DNA from: JAGOUU01 sp964609155
GTDB lineage: Bacteria > Pseudomonadota > Gammaproteobacteria > JAGOUU01
Length of the DNA stretch: 10,123 bases
Reading direction: 5' to 3'
Assembly: GCA_964609155.1 (NCBI GenBank)
Contig: CAZSRF010000049.1
Span: 1-10,123, forward strand
In this document: positions 1 to 7,926 of the stretch, in pieces
Position numbering within the stretch: the first letter of the stretch is position 1
Layout of the letters: each line of letters opens with the position of its first letter
Translations under genes and position numbers: made by a program
The notes under the pieces: generated by a model
Seen by the model: only the letters and a program-made list of their open reading frames with translations
Told to the model about the DNA's origin: nothing
The model's database searches: none

Positions 1-80
1 AAAGTCAAGGAAAGTTGCAATGTTTGTCGCTATATTAATATCTATTTGGTTTTGAGTACAAATATATTTTATGAAAATCG

Positions 81-713
81 TTAATCTGGAGCAGCGTTTT
101 TGATAAAATCTAATCGCAAGCAGTTATTATAAATTTCCATAAGCCGAGAGTAACTGTCCATTGGCACTTTAAAACGCAATGCATTATAAACTTGTGGAAT
201 TAAACAAACATCGGCTAGACTAAAGGCATCTCCTAAGCTGTATTCAGAATTTTTGTAGCTTTTTATTTTCTCTTCAAAACTACTAAAACCCTTCATAATC
301 CAGTTATGATACCAGGCAGTCTGCTCATCTTCTGATATTTTAAAATTATCTTTTAAATAATTTAATACTCTTAAGTTATTCAATGGGTGAATATCACAGG
401 CTATTAAATAAGCCAAAGAGCGAGCTTCTGTTTTTTTGATTAAATTACCGGGAAAAATAGTTGGTTCAGGAGTAATCTCTTCTAAGTATTCTATAATAGC
501 TAATGATTGCGTAAAACATAAATGATCACTAGGTATCACAAAACTTGGCACCAACTCTTGAGGGTTAATTAACTTATATTTATCACTATGTTGCTGCCCT
601 CCATCATTAATCAAATGCACTTCTTTTTTAGTATATTTACATTTTTTATAATTAAGAACAATTCTAACTCTATAACTTGCACTTGAACGAAAGTAGTCAT
701 ATAGCTCAAACAT
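81..713 (-). CDS. maiA: Maleylacetoacetate isomerase / zeta-class glutathione S-transferase
   Basis: A 210-aa cytosolic protein of the usual length for the zeta GST family, which isomerises maleylacetoacetate to fumarylacetoacetate with glutathione in tyrosine/phenylalanine breakdown. The thioredoxin-fold N-terminus starts at once with YDYFRSSASYRVR (residues 5-17), the SSxSxRVR glutathione-site signature. It is followed by NPQELVP (cis-Pro region) and the TQSLAIIEYLEE helix that contacts glutathione. The helical C-terminal domain has the conserved ACDIHPLNNLRVL and GDAFSLADVCLIPQ segments. The position of human GSTZ1 Cys16 is Ala here, a substitution I recall from bacterial members. The start is chosen because the family signature lies within a few residues of this Met; no clear Shine-Dalgarno is seen. 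No homogentisate dioxygenase or fumarylacetoacetase is nearby, so the pathway role is family-based. A general GST role is the alternative. Confidence 0.88.
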   Translation of the reverse strand: MFELYDYFRSSASYRVRIVLNYKKCKYTKKEVHLINDGGQQHSDKYKLINPQELVPSFVIPSDHLCFTQSLAIIEYLEEITPEPTIFPGNLIKKTEARSLAYLIACDIHPLNNLRVLNYLKDNFKISEDEQTAWYHNWIMKGFSSFEEKIKSYKNSEYSLGDAFSLADVCLIPQVYNALRFKVPMDSYSRLMEIYNNCLRLDFIKNAAPD

Positions 714-731
714 TTTTATATACCCAGCATC

Positions 732-760
732 ATTATACTTACATTTTTTTACCCTATTAT
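732..760 (-). promoter_or_regulatory. Weak promoter candidate for maiA
   Basis: A perfect TATAAT (minus strand, 732-737) lies about 19 bases before the maiA ATG. The hexamer 17 bases upstream (755-760, ATAATA) is a poor -35. The leader would be only about a dozen bases. In such AT-rich DNA a TATAAT can occur by chance, so this is tentative. Nothing else convincing is seen in the 714-998 intergenic region. Confidence 0.25.
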
Positions 761-998
761 CATCCTGCCATCCAAGTAATACTTAGTCAACTTTTATATT
801 GTTTAATCTGTATCACGGCATAAATTCTAGATACGTTTGTATAGCTAATCTCTTAAAATTCAGTGAGCAATTTTGGAATCAGCTCATATTTACTCGACTT
901 TTTAGTGCAAAAAAACAATTTATTATCTATTTTTCTTAATATAAGTATTATTTATACGCCCTAACATATTCGCCTATTATACCAAAAAGGGAAAAATT

Positions 999-1925
999 AT
1001 GGTATTGACCATACCATCTTCAAAATGCGTTATCACTAGTGAACAGGAAATTGCTGCGTCCATTCGTTTTTCCAAAGAAACCACTCTTTCTCGTAGCAAC
1101 TTAACAGAGTTAATTCATCTTCTACACTTAAGTCTTGAGACTGACAAGATTTTGCAGTTATTTTTCAAGCATGTTAAAAATTATTTTAAATTATCAAAAC
1201 TACTTTATTCTAACTTGGAACAAAGCATAAACATTACTCTAGGCAATAGATCTAACCACACTACCAACATAAAAAATAGCAAAAATCTAAAAAATTACGA
1301 ATTATTTTATCAAAAAGAGTTTTTGGGTGAGATTCATGTCATAAGTAAAATAAAATTGCCGCCAAATAAAACTATAGAGCTAAAATCTTTTATTAATTTA
1401 CTTATTTTACCCCTACGTAATTCTCTACTCTATACAAAAGCTATCAAAGAAACTCGCTTAGATGCATTGACTCAGACTGGAAATAAATTAGCTTTACTAG
1501 AAGATCTTCAATATCATTTTGATCTGGCCTCTAGATATAATAGCCAATTGTCTGTACTCTTTATTGATATCGATCATTTTAAGAAGATCAATGATCAACA
1601 TGGCCATATTATAGGCGATAAAATTTTATTTACCATTGGACAAAGTTTAAAATCCTTAGTTAGAAAATCAGATCTTGTTTATCGCTACGGTGGTGAAGAA
1701 TTTGTCATTATCTTAGAAAGCACAAACCAAAACGGTGCCGTTAATTTAGCAAGAAAAATCAAGCAATTCTTAGCTAAAAACAAGATTAATGAAGTCCTAA
1801 TCACCGTAAGCACTGGCATTGCCACCAGGATACCTACTGATTCCAAAGATTCACTAATAGAACGAGCTGACAAAGCTCTCTACACTGCTAAAGCTAAGGG
1901 CAGAAATCGATATATTATAGGCTAG
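999..1925 (+). CDS. GGDEF-domain diguanylate cyclase with GAF-like N-terminus
   Basis: A 308-aa soluble protein with no transmembrane segment. Residues about 150-308 form a GGDEF domain, which makes cyclic di-GMP from two GTP. It has DALTQTGNK (155-163, a variant of DPLTGLxNR), FIDIDHFKKIND (188-199, with metal-binding Asp190), an intact GGEEF active site (231-235), and STGIA and ADKALYTAKAKGRNR near the end. An RxxD inhibitory site (RKSD, 222-225) lies exactly five residues before GGEEF, so the enzyme should be active and product-inhibited. Residues about 32-150 look like a divergent GAF-type sensor (LHLSLETDKILQLFFKHV opening, a central strand pair, then a helical linker into GGDEF); its ligand cannot be told. 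An AAAGGGA Shine-Dalgarno (986-992) fixes the start. The 3' end overlaps the convergent SDR gene by 11 bp. No EAL or HD-GYP partner is present; the downstream process could be pili or biofilm, but that is inference. Confidence 0.92.
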   Translation: MVLTIPSSKCVITSEQEIAASIRFSKETTLSRSNLTELIHLLHLSLETDKILQLFFKHVKNYFKLSKLLYSNLEQSINITLGNRSNHTTNIKNSKNLKNYELFYQKEFLGEIHVISKIKLPPNKTIELKSFINLLILPLRNSLLYTKAIKETRLDALTQTGNKLALLEDLQYHFDLASRYNSQLSVLFIDIDHFKKINDQHGHIIGDKILFTIGQSLKSLVRKSDLVYRYGGEEFVIILESTNQNGAVNLARKIKQFLAKNKINEVLITVSTGIATRIPTDSKDSLIERADKALYTAKAKGRNRYIIG

Positions 1926-2751
1926 TAGCTTGCTCTATATACAAATCAGTCATTAATATTGTACCTGGCTTGACCGCATATTTATCAAAATTATTTACTC
2001 CCTCTTGGCGTAGTAAATCTTCATCTATACAGAAATTACCAGAAAAATCCCTGCTGTTTTTACCTAAAATAATTAATGCAGCATCAGCCATAATATCCGT
2101 GGTTCTACTTGCGTCTAAAATTTCTTTAGGGAAGTTATACTCAACCGCCGCAGTCGCTATTGTCGTTTTGGGCCACAGAGAATTCACTGCAACACCCTGT
2201 GACTTAAATTCTGCTGACATACCTAACGTACACATACTCATACCGTATTTTGACATCGTATAAGCAACATGATCTTTAAACCACTTACTTTTTAAACTCA
2301 AAGGAGGTGATAAAGTTAATATATGGGGATTTTTAGATTTCACTAGATATGGCAAACAAGCTTGAGATGTTAAAAAAGTCGCTCTAACATTTACCCCAAA
2401 CATTAAATCAAAACGCTTGGCTGAAGTATCTAAGGTTTTTGTTAAACTTATAGCACTAGCATTATTTACTAAAATATCAATCCCCCCAAAGACATCTACT
2501 GTTTTTTTAACTGCCATTTCTATCTGCTCTTCAGAACGAACATCAACTTGAATAGCTAGACTTTGGCCACCAAGTTCTCGAACTTCATCTGCAACAGAAT
2601 CAATAGTCCCTTGTAATTTTGCGTGTGGTTCTTTAGTCTTAGCTAAAATAACAATATTTGCACCTTGCGCTGCTAATTTTAAAGCTATTGCTCTACCAAT
2701 TCCACGGCTTGCACCAGTTATCACTGCTGTTTTATTTTTAAAATCTTCCAT
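1915..2751 (-). CDS. HSDL2-like short-chain dehydrogenase/reductase
   Basis: A 278-aa cytosolic Rossmann oxidoreductase. TGASRGIG (12-19) binds the dinucleotide. DVRSEEQ and NNAS (96-99) are classical SDR motifs. The catalytic set is Ser148 (HILTLSPPLSL), Tyr164 and Lys168 (AYTMSKYGMSM). The SPPL...WFK.H.AYT.SKYGMSM...GM..EF and the later LWPKT stretch are characteristic of the HSDL2/SCP2-associated subgroup. The C-terminal SCP2 sterol-carrier domain of animal HSDL2 is absent, as I recall is usual in bacteria. The substrate is unknown; a hydroxyacyl-CoA or other lipid-derived alcohol is plausible from the adjacent crotonase and acyltransferase genes. The start has a good AGAGGCGG Shine-Dalgarno. 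It follows the crotonase by 39 bp and is the last gene of the minus-strand train. Its stop lies inside the last codons of the convergent GGDEF gene. Confidence 0.88.
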   Translation of the reverse strand: MEDFKNKTAVITGASRGIGRAIALKLAAQGANIVILAKTKEPHAKLQGTIDSVADEVRELGGQSLAIQVDVRSEEQIEMAVKKTVDVFGGIDILVNNASAISLTKTLDTSAKRFDLMFGVNVRATFLTSQACLPYLVKSKNPHILTLSPPLSLKSKWFKDHVAYTMSKYGMSMCTLGMSAEFKSQGVAVNSLWPKTTIATAAVEYNFPKEILDASRTTDIMADAALIILGKNSRDFSGNFCIDEDLLRQEGVNNFDKYAVKPGTILMTDLYIEQATSL

Positions 2752-2790
2752 TACCGCCTCTTATATTAGTATGGGTTCTAATAGTTATAA

Positions 2791-3564
2791 TTATTTTTTT
2801 GATTTATTTAAGAAATTATCAATTCCTAACTTAAATTCTTCTGTTGTTGTACAGTTAATAAAACAACTCTTTTCGTCATTTAATTGCCTCTCCAGATTAT
2901 TTTCCCAAGTATGACGAATCAACGTTTTGATATGTTTAATAGCAATAGAAGATTTTGCAGTTAATTTGTTTGCTAACGTGTTAATATAATGAGTAAAATC
3001 CGTTTTTGGTAACACTTTATTAACTAAGCCCAATTCATAAGCACATTCTGCTAAAAATGGTTCTGATAACAATATCATTTCCATAGCCTTTTTATAACCA
3101 ACTACGCGTGGTAAACTGTAAGTCATTCCACCATCTGGTGACAAACCTAAGCCTATGTAGGCCGTGTTAAATTTTGTCTCCTCTTCTGCGTATGCTAAAT
3201 CAGCAGCAAGCATTATACTAATTCCAGCTCCCGCGCAAGCACCTTGGACAGCCGCGATAACTAATTTATCCATCGTTTTAATAGATAAAATTACCTCATG
3301 CAAACTGGCAATTGCCGCAGCTGTTTGCTCTTGATTGTCTCCACTTGCCTGACGTAATAACTCTATATCACCACCAGCCATAAAAATATTATTTGCACCA
3401 GCAAGAATAACTATTTTAATGTTTTTATTTTCAGATAAAGATTCAATACACTCTGGCAGTTCTTTACTCATTTCAAAATTATACGTATTCATGGCTGTTG
3501 GACGATTAAAATATAACCACGCAACGCCGCTTTCTTCATTTACTTCTAATTTTAAAGTATTCAT
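2791..3564 (-). CDS. Crotonase-family enoyl-CoA hydratase/isomerase
   Basis: A 257-aa protein, normal for a single-domain crotonase acting on acyl-CoA thioesters. The oxyanion-hole parts are visible: MAGGDIELL (residues 62-70) and QGACAGAGIS (107-116). The two catalytic glutamates of classical enoyl-CoA hydratase appear to be missing: by eye alignment the GGGxELA Glu is Ser116 and the PExxLG Glu is Tyr136. An aspartate is present instead in LSPDGGMTYSLPR (Asp144), the arrangement of PaaG-type isomerases. I therefore favour a delta-isomerase or other crotonase reaction over plain hydration. FadB-type dehydrogenase domains are absent. The start Met fits the family N-terminus, but its best Shine-Dalgarno (GGAG) is about 15 bases away, longer than usual; coupling to the gene 26 bp upstream may help. 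The HSDL2-like SDR follows, suggesting joint work on acyl-CoA or lipid substrates. Confidence 0.87.
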   Translation of the reverse strand: MNTLKLEVNEESGVAWLYFNRPTAMNTYNFEMSKELPECIESLSENKNIKIVILAGANNIFMAGGDIELLRQASGDNQEQTAAAIASLHEVILSIKTMDKLVIAAVQGACAGAGISIMLAADLAYAEEETKFNTAYIGLGLSPDGGMTYSLPRVVGYKKAMEMILLSEPFLAECAYELGLVNKVLPKTDFTHYINTLANKLTAKSSIAIKHIKTLIRHTWENNLERQLNDEKSCFINCTTTEEFKLGIDNFLNKSKK

Positions 3565-3590
3565 AACTTAGTACTGTTACTCCAAAGTAT

Positions 3591-6500
3591 TTATTCATGA
3601 TGAATTAAAAAAACAAATCCTTCATCATCTATTTTTGCAATATGATTTGTATTAAACCATTGATCAACATCAGTTACTACAGTTTTATTATTATTTTGTA
3701 CTAGATAACCAAGCATTCTAGCTGGCGTTTTGATTTCAAGATGACCTATTTGACCAGGTTCTAATACATAACCTTTGTCATCAATGATTCGTGCTGCAAC
3801 ATTTGGTAACGGATGCCCAACTGAATTACGTTTTGATCCTCGTTGCAAGCTCCCTTTAGTCTTAACATTTGGAATGTTCAATGAAATAAATGATCCCAAC
3901 TCTGGTATACCAAAACCTGTTAAAATATGAATACCAAATTTATCATAAAATTGTTCGTTAAGCTCATTACTAATAGGATCAATACAAATAATATACCTTA
4001 ATCTCACAGCAAGGTTTGTTGGTGCTTGATCCAACAAATATTTTAAAAAACCAATATGCGTAGTTATTATACTGGCATGTTGTCTATACAATACTTCTAA
4101 TGTTTTAATATTATTTGCTTCATTATTATGATGATTATTATTATTTGTATCAGCACCATTAGAAATATTAACTGGTATAATACCATTTCCTATAATTAAC
4201 GGAACCCAAAGATTATCAGTAAACCCAAAAGGATTATAGAACCCTAACAAACTTCCAACTCTATCATAGCGATTATAATCTAAAATTTGTTTTAAAGCAG
4301 AAATATTATTGTAAATACTTTCATGCGAAAGAATGACAAATTTGTCATTCTCATCAAATTTATTACTTTTTAATATAGGTAATATAATAGTTGCTTCTGC
4401 CTCTGGACTATTAGGACATTCCCCAATAATGCTGACCACCCACTTTACAGGCAAAATATATTTTAAAATACCTATAATGCGCCATTTTGCAGTATTTAGA
4501 GTTTTATTAACATTTTTTAATACTTTTTCTATATCAATAGCACGATCATTTTTTAACAACTCAGATCCAATACCATGATCATCATAAGTATAAATCTTAG
4601 ACAATTGCAATTTCTGTTTTAAAAATAAAATTTGTTCATACGTATAAGTTGGTGGAATATTTATAACAGATTTACCTGCAGTTATGATAGCAGTATTAAT
4701 CAACACTGATTTGTAAGAGCATGGTAACAACACTCCTATTCTATCTTCATCCATGTGGATTTTTTTAAGTTTATTAGCAATGTATAAAACTCGACTGCTA
4801 AATCCAGCAAACTTATAATAAACACCATGCTCCTCATCATAAATACAATATCTGTTAGGTGTATTTGTTGCAGCTTTTAAAAATTCAACTGATAAATAAT
4901 GGCTGCGTTGATGGCCACTCACTCGTGCGTGAACTGCAAGTTCCATAACAGCTTGCCTTACCTGCCAAGCTTTACTATTCGGCGGCATTGCATCACCAAG
5001 CGTAATTGTTACATAAGCCGGAAATTGTTGTGGAAAACGAAACAATTGCTTGCCTTTACGAGGAGAAAAAATACTTGACCATAATTGATCCAGATGAACT
5101 GGTATAATTGGGACATTGAGCCCTTCAACAATGCGTTCTAAGCCTGTTTTAAATGGCAAAAGATTACCTGTTCTAGATAACCTACCTTCAGCAAAAATAC
5201 AAACAACATGACCTTCCATTAATGCTTTTCTAGCTAATTCTATACTTGCTGAAACTTTTTGTTCATTCCCTGATTCTATAGGAATAGCGTATGCTAAACG
5301 AAATAAAGGGTATAGCAGTGGATGATAATAATAATCTTTATAGGCTAAATACCGAATAAACCTAGGTAATACTGAGCTAATGATAAAGCCATCGATATAA
5401 GACACATGGTTTGACACAATCAATGCTGGTCCTTTTTTTGGAATATTGGGGCTACCAATAACATTAATTCTATAAAATATATGGACTAGCAATAAAAATA
5501 GAAATCTTACAAAAAAACGCGGATTGAATGATAATGTAATTACGCTGAATATTAAAGTTATCCAACCCAAAACAAACATGATGTTATCAGAAGATAAATG
5601 TACAATCCCTTGTAAAAAACCAACTAATAAAACTGCAAATAGCATTGCAACCCCATTAAAGAAATTATTAGTTGCTATTAGTCTACCCTTCTCTTCTTTA
5701 TCAGGCAGTTCTTGTAACATGGCATTTAACGGCACCATAAATAAGCCAGCAAAAACGCCCGTTGAAATTAAGATTAAATAGACTGTTAATACAGAAGTTG
5801 TTGTATAGCTCACACCAAATAAACTTAAGGTTAATCCTATAGCCCCCATTGGAATTAAACCAAACTCAATTTTATCACCCGATAACCATCCTGCTAGTAA
5901 ACTACCAACTCCTATTCCAATACCAACAGCAGCATTTAACAACCCCAATTGTAGTTCATTCAATGCAAAAATTTCTTTACCAAATACTAGAAGATTAGTA
6001 GTTGCAGCTAATGCCATGGCGAAAAAAAAGCTAATGCCAGCAATTGTTGTGGCAATTAAGTGATTTTTTCGCATAACTTTTATACCGGATATTGTCTCGT
6101 GCCATGGATTCAACCGCATGGAGCGAGTTGTACCACCGGCAGGAAAAGCCTTCACCATAAAGCTGGCAACTAATCCAATTAAAGATAACACAAGCAGTAC
6201 AAGTCCAATTACTAATACTCTATTGCTAAAGTATTGCATCAGTACACCACCTATTGCAGAACCAAAAATAATTCCGATAAATGTTACCAACTCAACTAGA
6301 CCATTGACTCGTGATATATCTGTTTCCTTAAACCATTCAGGTAAAATGCCGTATTTAGCGGGACTTAAAAATACTGCCTGGCTTGACAACAAAAATAGAA
6401 TAACAATCAGCATAAATTTGTTTTCGTAGGCTAAAAAATACAAAGCAATTAAAATAATAATGACTTCAAGAATTTTTGTTGCAATAATTACTCTATTCTT

Positions 6501-6740
6501 AGGGTATTTGTCGCTAAAATAACCCGAATAACCTGAGAAAAAGAAAAAAGGCAAAATAAATAATAATTGTGCAGCGATATAATAACTATCAACATAACCA
6601 GATTTAGGTGTTTGTAATGCCATAAGCATTACAACTATTTTAAATACATTGTCATTAAATGCTGTTATAAACTGAGTGATTAAATACGCTACAAACGCCG
6701 GCTGAGCTAGGATACTTCGATAAGAACCTGCTGGTTTCAT
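3591..6740 (-). CDS. aas: LplT-PlsC-Aas fusion with degenerate, truncated acyl-ACP synthetase part
   Basis: A 1049-aa inner-membrane fusion that in the family imports lysophospholipids and reacylates them. Residues 1-405 are an LplT-type MFS flippase of about 12 hydrophobic segments, opening with TQFITAFNDNVFK (22-34). Residues about 425-610 are a PlsC-type acyltransferase with HX4D in NHVSYID (His445, Asp450), FAEGRLSRTGNLLPF (516-530) and PIIPVHLDQLW, all as in Aas. Residues about 630-1049 are homologous to the AMP-binding acyl-ACP synthetase but look dead. The Ser/Gly/Lys P-loop is replaced by ILPILKSNKFDENDKF (786-801). The YGxTE motif is FGIPE. The TGD motif is NTN (1030-1032). The protein stops right after GFVFLIHHE, where the C-terminal subdomain with the catalytic Lys should begin (about 110 residues missing). 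An AAGAGA Shine-Dalgarno supports the start. It lies 16 bp after the PilX-like gene. Flipping and acyl transfer may persist using acyl donors from elsewhere. Confidence 0.9.
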   Translation of the reverse strand: MKPAGSYRSILAQPAFVAYLITQFITAFNDNVFKIVVMLMALQTPKSGYVDSYYIAAQLLFILPFFFFSGYSGYFSDKYPKNRVIIATKILEVIIILIALYFLAYENKFMLIVILFLLSSQAVFLSPAKYGILPEWFKETDISRVNGLVELVTFIGIIFGSAIGGVLMQYFSNRVLVIGLVLLVLSLIGLVASFMVKAFPAGGTTRSMRLNPWHETISGIKVMRKNHLIATTIAGISFFFAMALAATTNLLVFGKEIFALNELQLGLLNAAVGIGIGVGSLLAGWLSGDKIEFGLIPMGAIGLTLSLFGVSYTTTSVLTVYLILISTGVFAGLFMVPLNAMLQELPDKEEKGRLIATNNFFNGVAMLFAVLLVGFLQGIVHLSSDNIMFVLGWITLIFSVITLSFNPRFFVRFLFLLLVHIFYRINVIGSPNIPKKGPALIVSNHVSYIDGFIISSVLPRFIRYLAYKDYYYHPLLYPLFRLAYAIPIESGNEQKVSASIELARKALMEGHVVCIFAEGRLSRTGNLLPFKTGLERIVEGLNVPIIPVHLDQLWSSIFSPRKGKQLFRFPQQFPAYVTITLGDAMPPNSKAWQVRQAVMELAVHARVSGHQRSHYLSVEFLKAATNTPNRYCIYDEEHGVYYKFAGFSSRVLYIANKLKKIHMDEDRIGVLLPCSYKSVLINTAIITAGKSVINIPPTYTYEQILFLKQKLQLSKIYTYDDHGIGSELLKNDRAIDIEKVLKNVNKTLNTAKWRIIGILKYILPVKWVVSIIGECPNSPEAEATIILPILKSNKFDENDKFVILSHESIYNNISALKQILDYNRYDRVGSLLGFYNPFGFTDNLWVPLIIGNGIIPVNISNGADTNNNNHHNNEANNIKTLEVLYRQHASIITTHIGFLKYLLDQAPTNLAVRLRYIICIDPISNELNEQFYDKFGIHILTGFGIPELGSFISLNIPNVKTKGSLQRGSKRNSVGHPLPNVAARIIDDKGYVLEPGQIGHLEIKTPARMLGYLVQNNNKTVVTDVDQWFNTNHIAKIDDEGFVFLIHHE
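4121..4145 (-). repeat. AAT/CAT trinucleotide run coding Asn/His stretch in aas
   Basis: The minus strand reads as a run of AAT with some CAT codons, coding residues about 866-873 (NNNNHHNN) within an Asn-rich stretch at 862-877. It falls in a surface-loop-like part of the degenerate adenylation domain. It looks like microsatellite expansion tolerated by a domain under weak constraint. Confidence 0.6.
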
Positions 6741-6756
6741 AATATTCTCTTATTTA

Positions 6757-7194
6757 TTAACTAACTAGCTGTGTTGCTAATATATTACTAATGGGGAAAA
6801 CTCTCACCTCACTATCATATTCACATACAGCTATATATATATGCAACTTGCTAGGATACTTGGCATTGCCCCTGAAATCAATTTTATAAACAGCGTAGTG
6901 CCCATTATCTAATAAAACTTGCATTAAAGAAGCAGATCCAAACTTATTTTCCAAAGAAAAATTATTAGGCAACTCACTTATTCTTTGATATTTCTTAAGC
7001 TCAGATACAACGTAACTAAGTAATAATTTTTGAACCTTTGTATTTTTTAAACGATCATATTCTAAATTTATTATTTTTTTCTCTTGCCAGATCAGGGGAG
7101 TATATTGATTGATACCTAAGATAATAATACTAGTAATGACTAAAATAAATATTAAACCACTTCCCTTACGTTTATCAATACTTCTAATACTAAT
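6757..7194 (-). CDS. PilX-like minor pilin with probable ATT start
   Basis: The frame is open without a stop from just after the pilW-like stop (7210) down to 6757. No ATG, GTG or TTG occurs before a TTG at 6972, and starting there would drop the N-terminal half. An AAGAGGG Shine-Dalgarno (7208-7202) stands seven bases before an ATT codon at 7194-7192. Starting there gives about 145 aa. The N-terminus has a basic leader, KRKGSG (residues 8-13), then a hydrophobic helix LIFILVITSIIILG (14-27), like the inner-membrane prepilin segment of PilX-type minor pilins. The usual +5 Glu is absent. The rest is Lys/Tyr-rich and unrecognised, ending with a possible beta-rich C-terminal domain. Its place directly after a PilW-like gene supports the PilX assignment. 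Alternatives are a gene whose ATG has mutated to ATT, or translation coupled to the upstream stop codon. Confidence 0.6.
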   Translation of the reverse strand: MSIRSIDKRKGSGLIFILVITSIIILGINQYTPLIWQEKKIINLEYDRLKNTKVQKLLLSYVVSELKKYQRISELPNNFSLENKFGSASLMQVLLDNGHYAVYKIDFRGNAKYPSKLHIYIAVCEYDSEVRVFPISNILATQLVS

Positions 7195-7209
7195 ACCCGT
7201 ACCCTCTTG

Positions 7210-7926
7210 TTAACAATCACAAATCATAAACGTTATTTTATTCAGATTATCTTTCATAGTATTGCTGTGAAAGTTTACAAAACTAATCTGAAAATAATAA
7301 TAAGCTCGATTTAAGTGCATAACCTTTTTGATTCGCATATCTGTAACATCAGCCACTAACTCATCAGAATAATTATTATTATACTGAAATAAGCCATAAT
7401 GGATTTTTTTATTCGCATACTTTTGTCCAATATAATAAATTTTTTCTATTATGCTTATATTAAGCTTAGTCTGTTTAACATTTTGGATATTTTTTTTCAC
7501 TGCTAATTGTTTAATTTTTATTACTGTAGAGTCCGATTTAACCTTTTTAGCTATAAACTTCGACAACTTGTAATCCCGAATAAAATCTTGTGCAGACAAT
7601 AGCTCTACTTTTTGATTTTTCTGATCTTCTGAGTAATTAAAATATAAAATTTTATTTACATCCTCTCTTGTCAGAATTTTAATTTGCTCATCAGTAACAT
7701 TTAACACTCCAATATTTTCAGATATTTGTTGATTAAATAACCAGTAAATATATTGACTAGCATTAAGATATTTTAAATTATTTTGCGCTTGTAGATTTAA
7801 TTTACTTATTAAAAACAAACTTGCACAAACACATTGCATTAATATAATACTAATTAAAGTAACAACAAGGCTTTCTAAAATAGTGAACGCTTCGAGATGT
7901 TTTTTTTGCATTTCACGATGAAGCAT
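7210..7926 (-). CDS. PilW-like type IV pilus minor pilin
   Basis: A 238-aa prepilin-like protein. The N-terminus is a short basic leader and the prepilin motif EA|FTILESLV (cut after Ala13, Phe14 as +1, Glu18 as +5). A hydrophobic helix follows to about residue 40, and then a polar, Lys/Asn-rich globular part. Near the C-terminus YYIGQKYANKK (about 166-176), then a SDELVADVTDMRIKK stretch, matches the PilW pattern (YYv ... eLveGVedmqv). PilW primes pilus assembly together with other minor pilins at the inner membrane. It is shorter than many PilW proteins. The first ATG overlaps the preceding gene by 14 bp. An in-frame ATG at 7911, one base past that gene's TGA, would give a more typical six-residue leader (MQKKHLEA). 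Neither start has a good Shine-Dalgarno, so translational coupling is likely. Residue -1 is Ala, not the usual Gly. Confidence 0.72.
   Translation of the reverse strand: MLHREMQKKHLEAFTILESLVVTLISIILMQCVCASLFLISKLNLQAQNNLKYLNASQYIYWLFNQQISENIGVLNVTDEQIKILTREDVNKILYFNYSEDQKNQKVELLSAQDFIRDYKLSKFIAKKVKSDSTVIKIKQLAVKKNIQNVKQTKLNISIIEKIYYIGQKYANKKIHYGLFQYNNNYSDELVADVTDMRIKKVMHLNRAYYYFQISFVNFHSNTMKDNLNKITFMICDC

Noticed and set aside
1..84. Open frames at the window edge on the plus strand that could be the end of an upstream gene
   Set aside because: Two frames are open over this short stretch and neither shows a recognisable C-terminus, so nothing can be assigned.
4333..6429. Plus-strand ORFs inside the aas gene
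   Set aside because: They are antisense shadows of a strongly supported 1049-codon gene, with no motifs of their own.
6757..6972. A 71-residue ORF starting at TTG as a complete gene
   Set aside because: The frame continues upstream without a stop to 7209 and includes a prepilin-like N-terminus and a Shine-Dalgarno, so the short version is only the 3' half.
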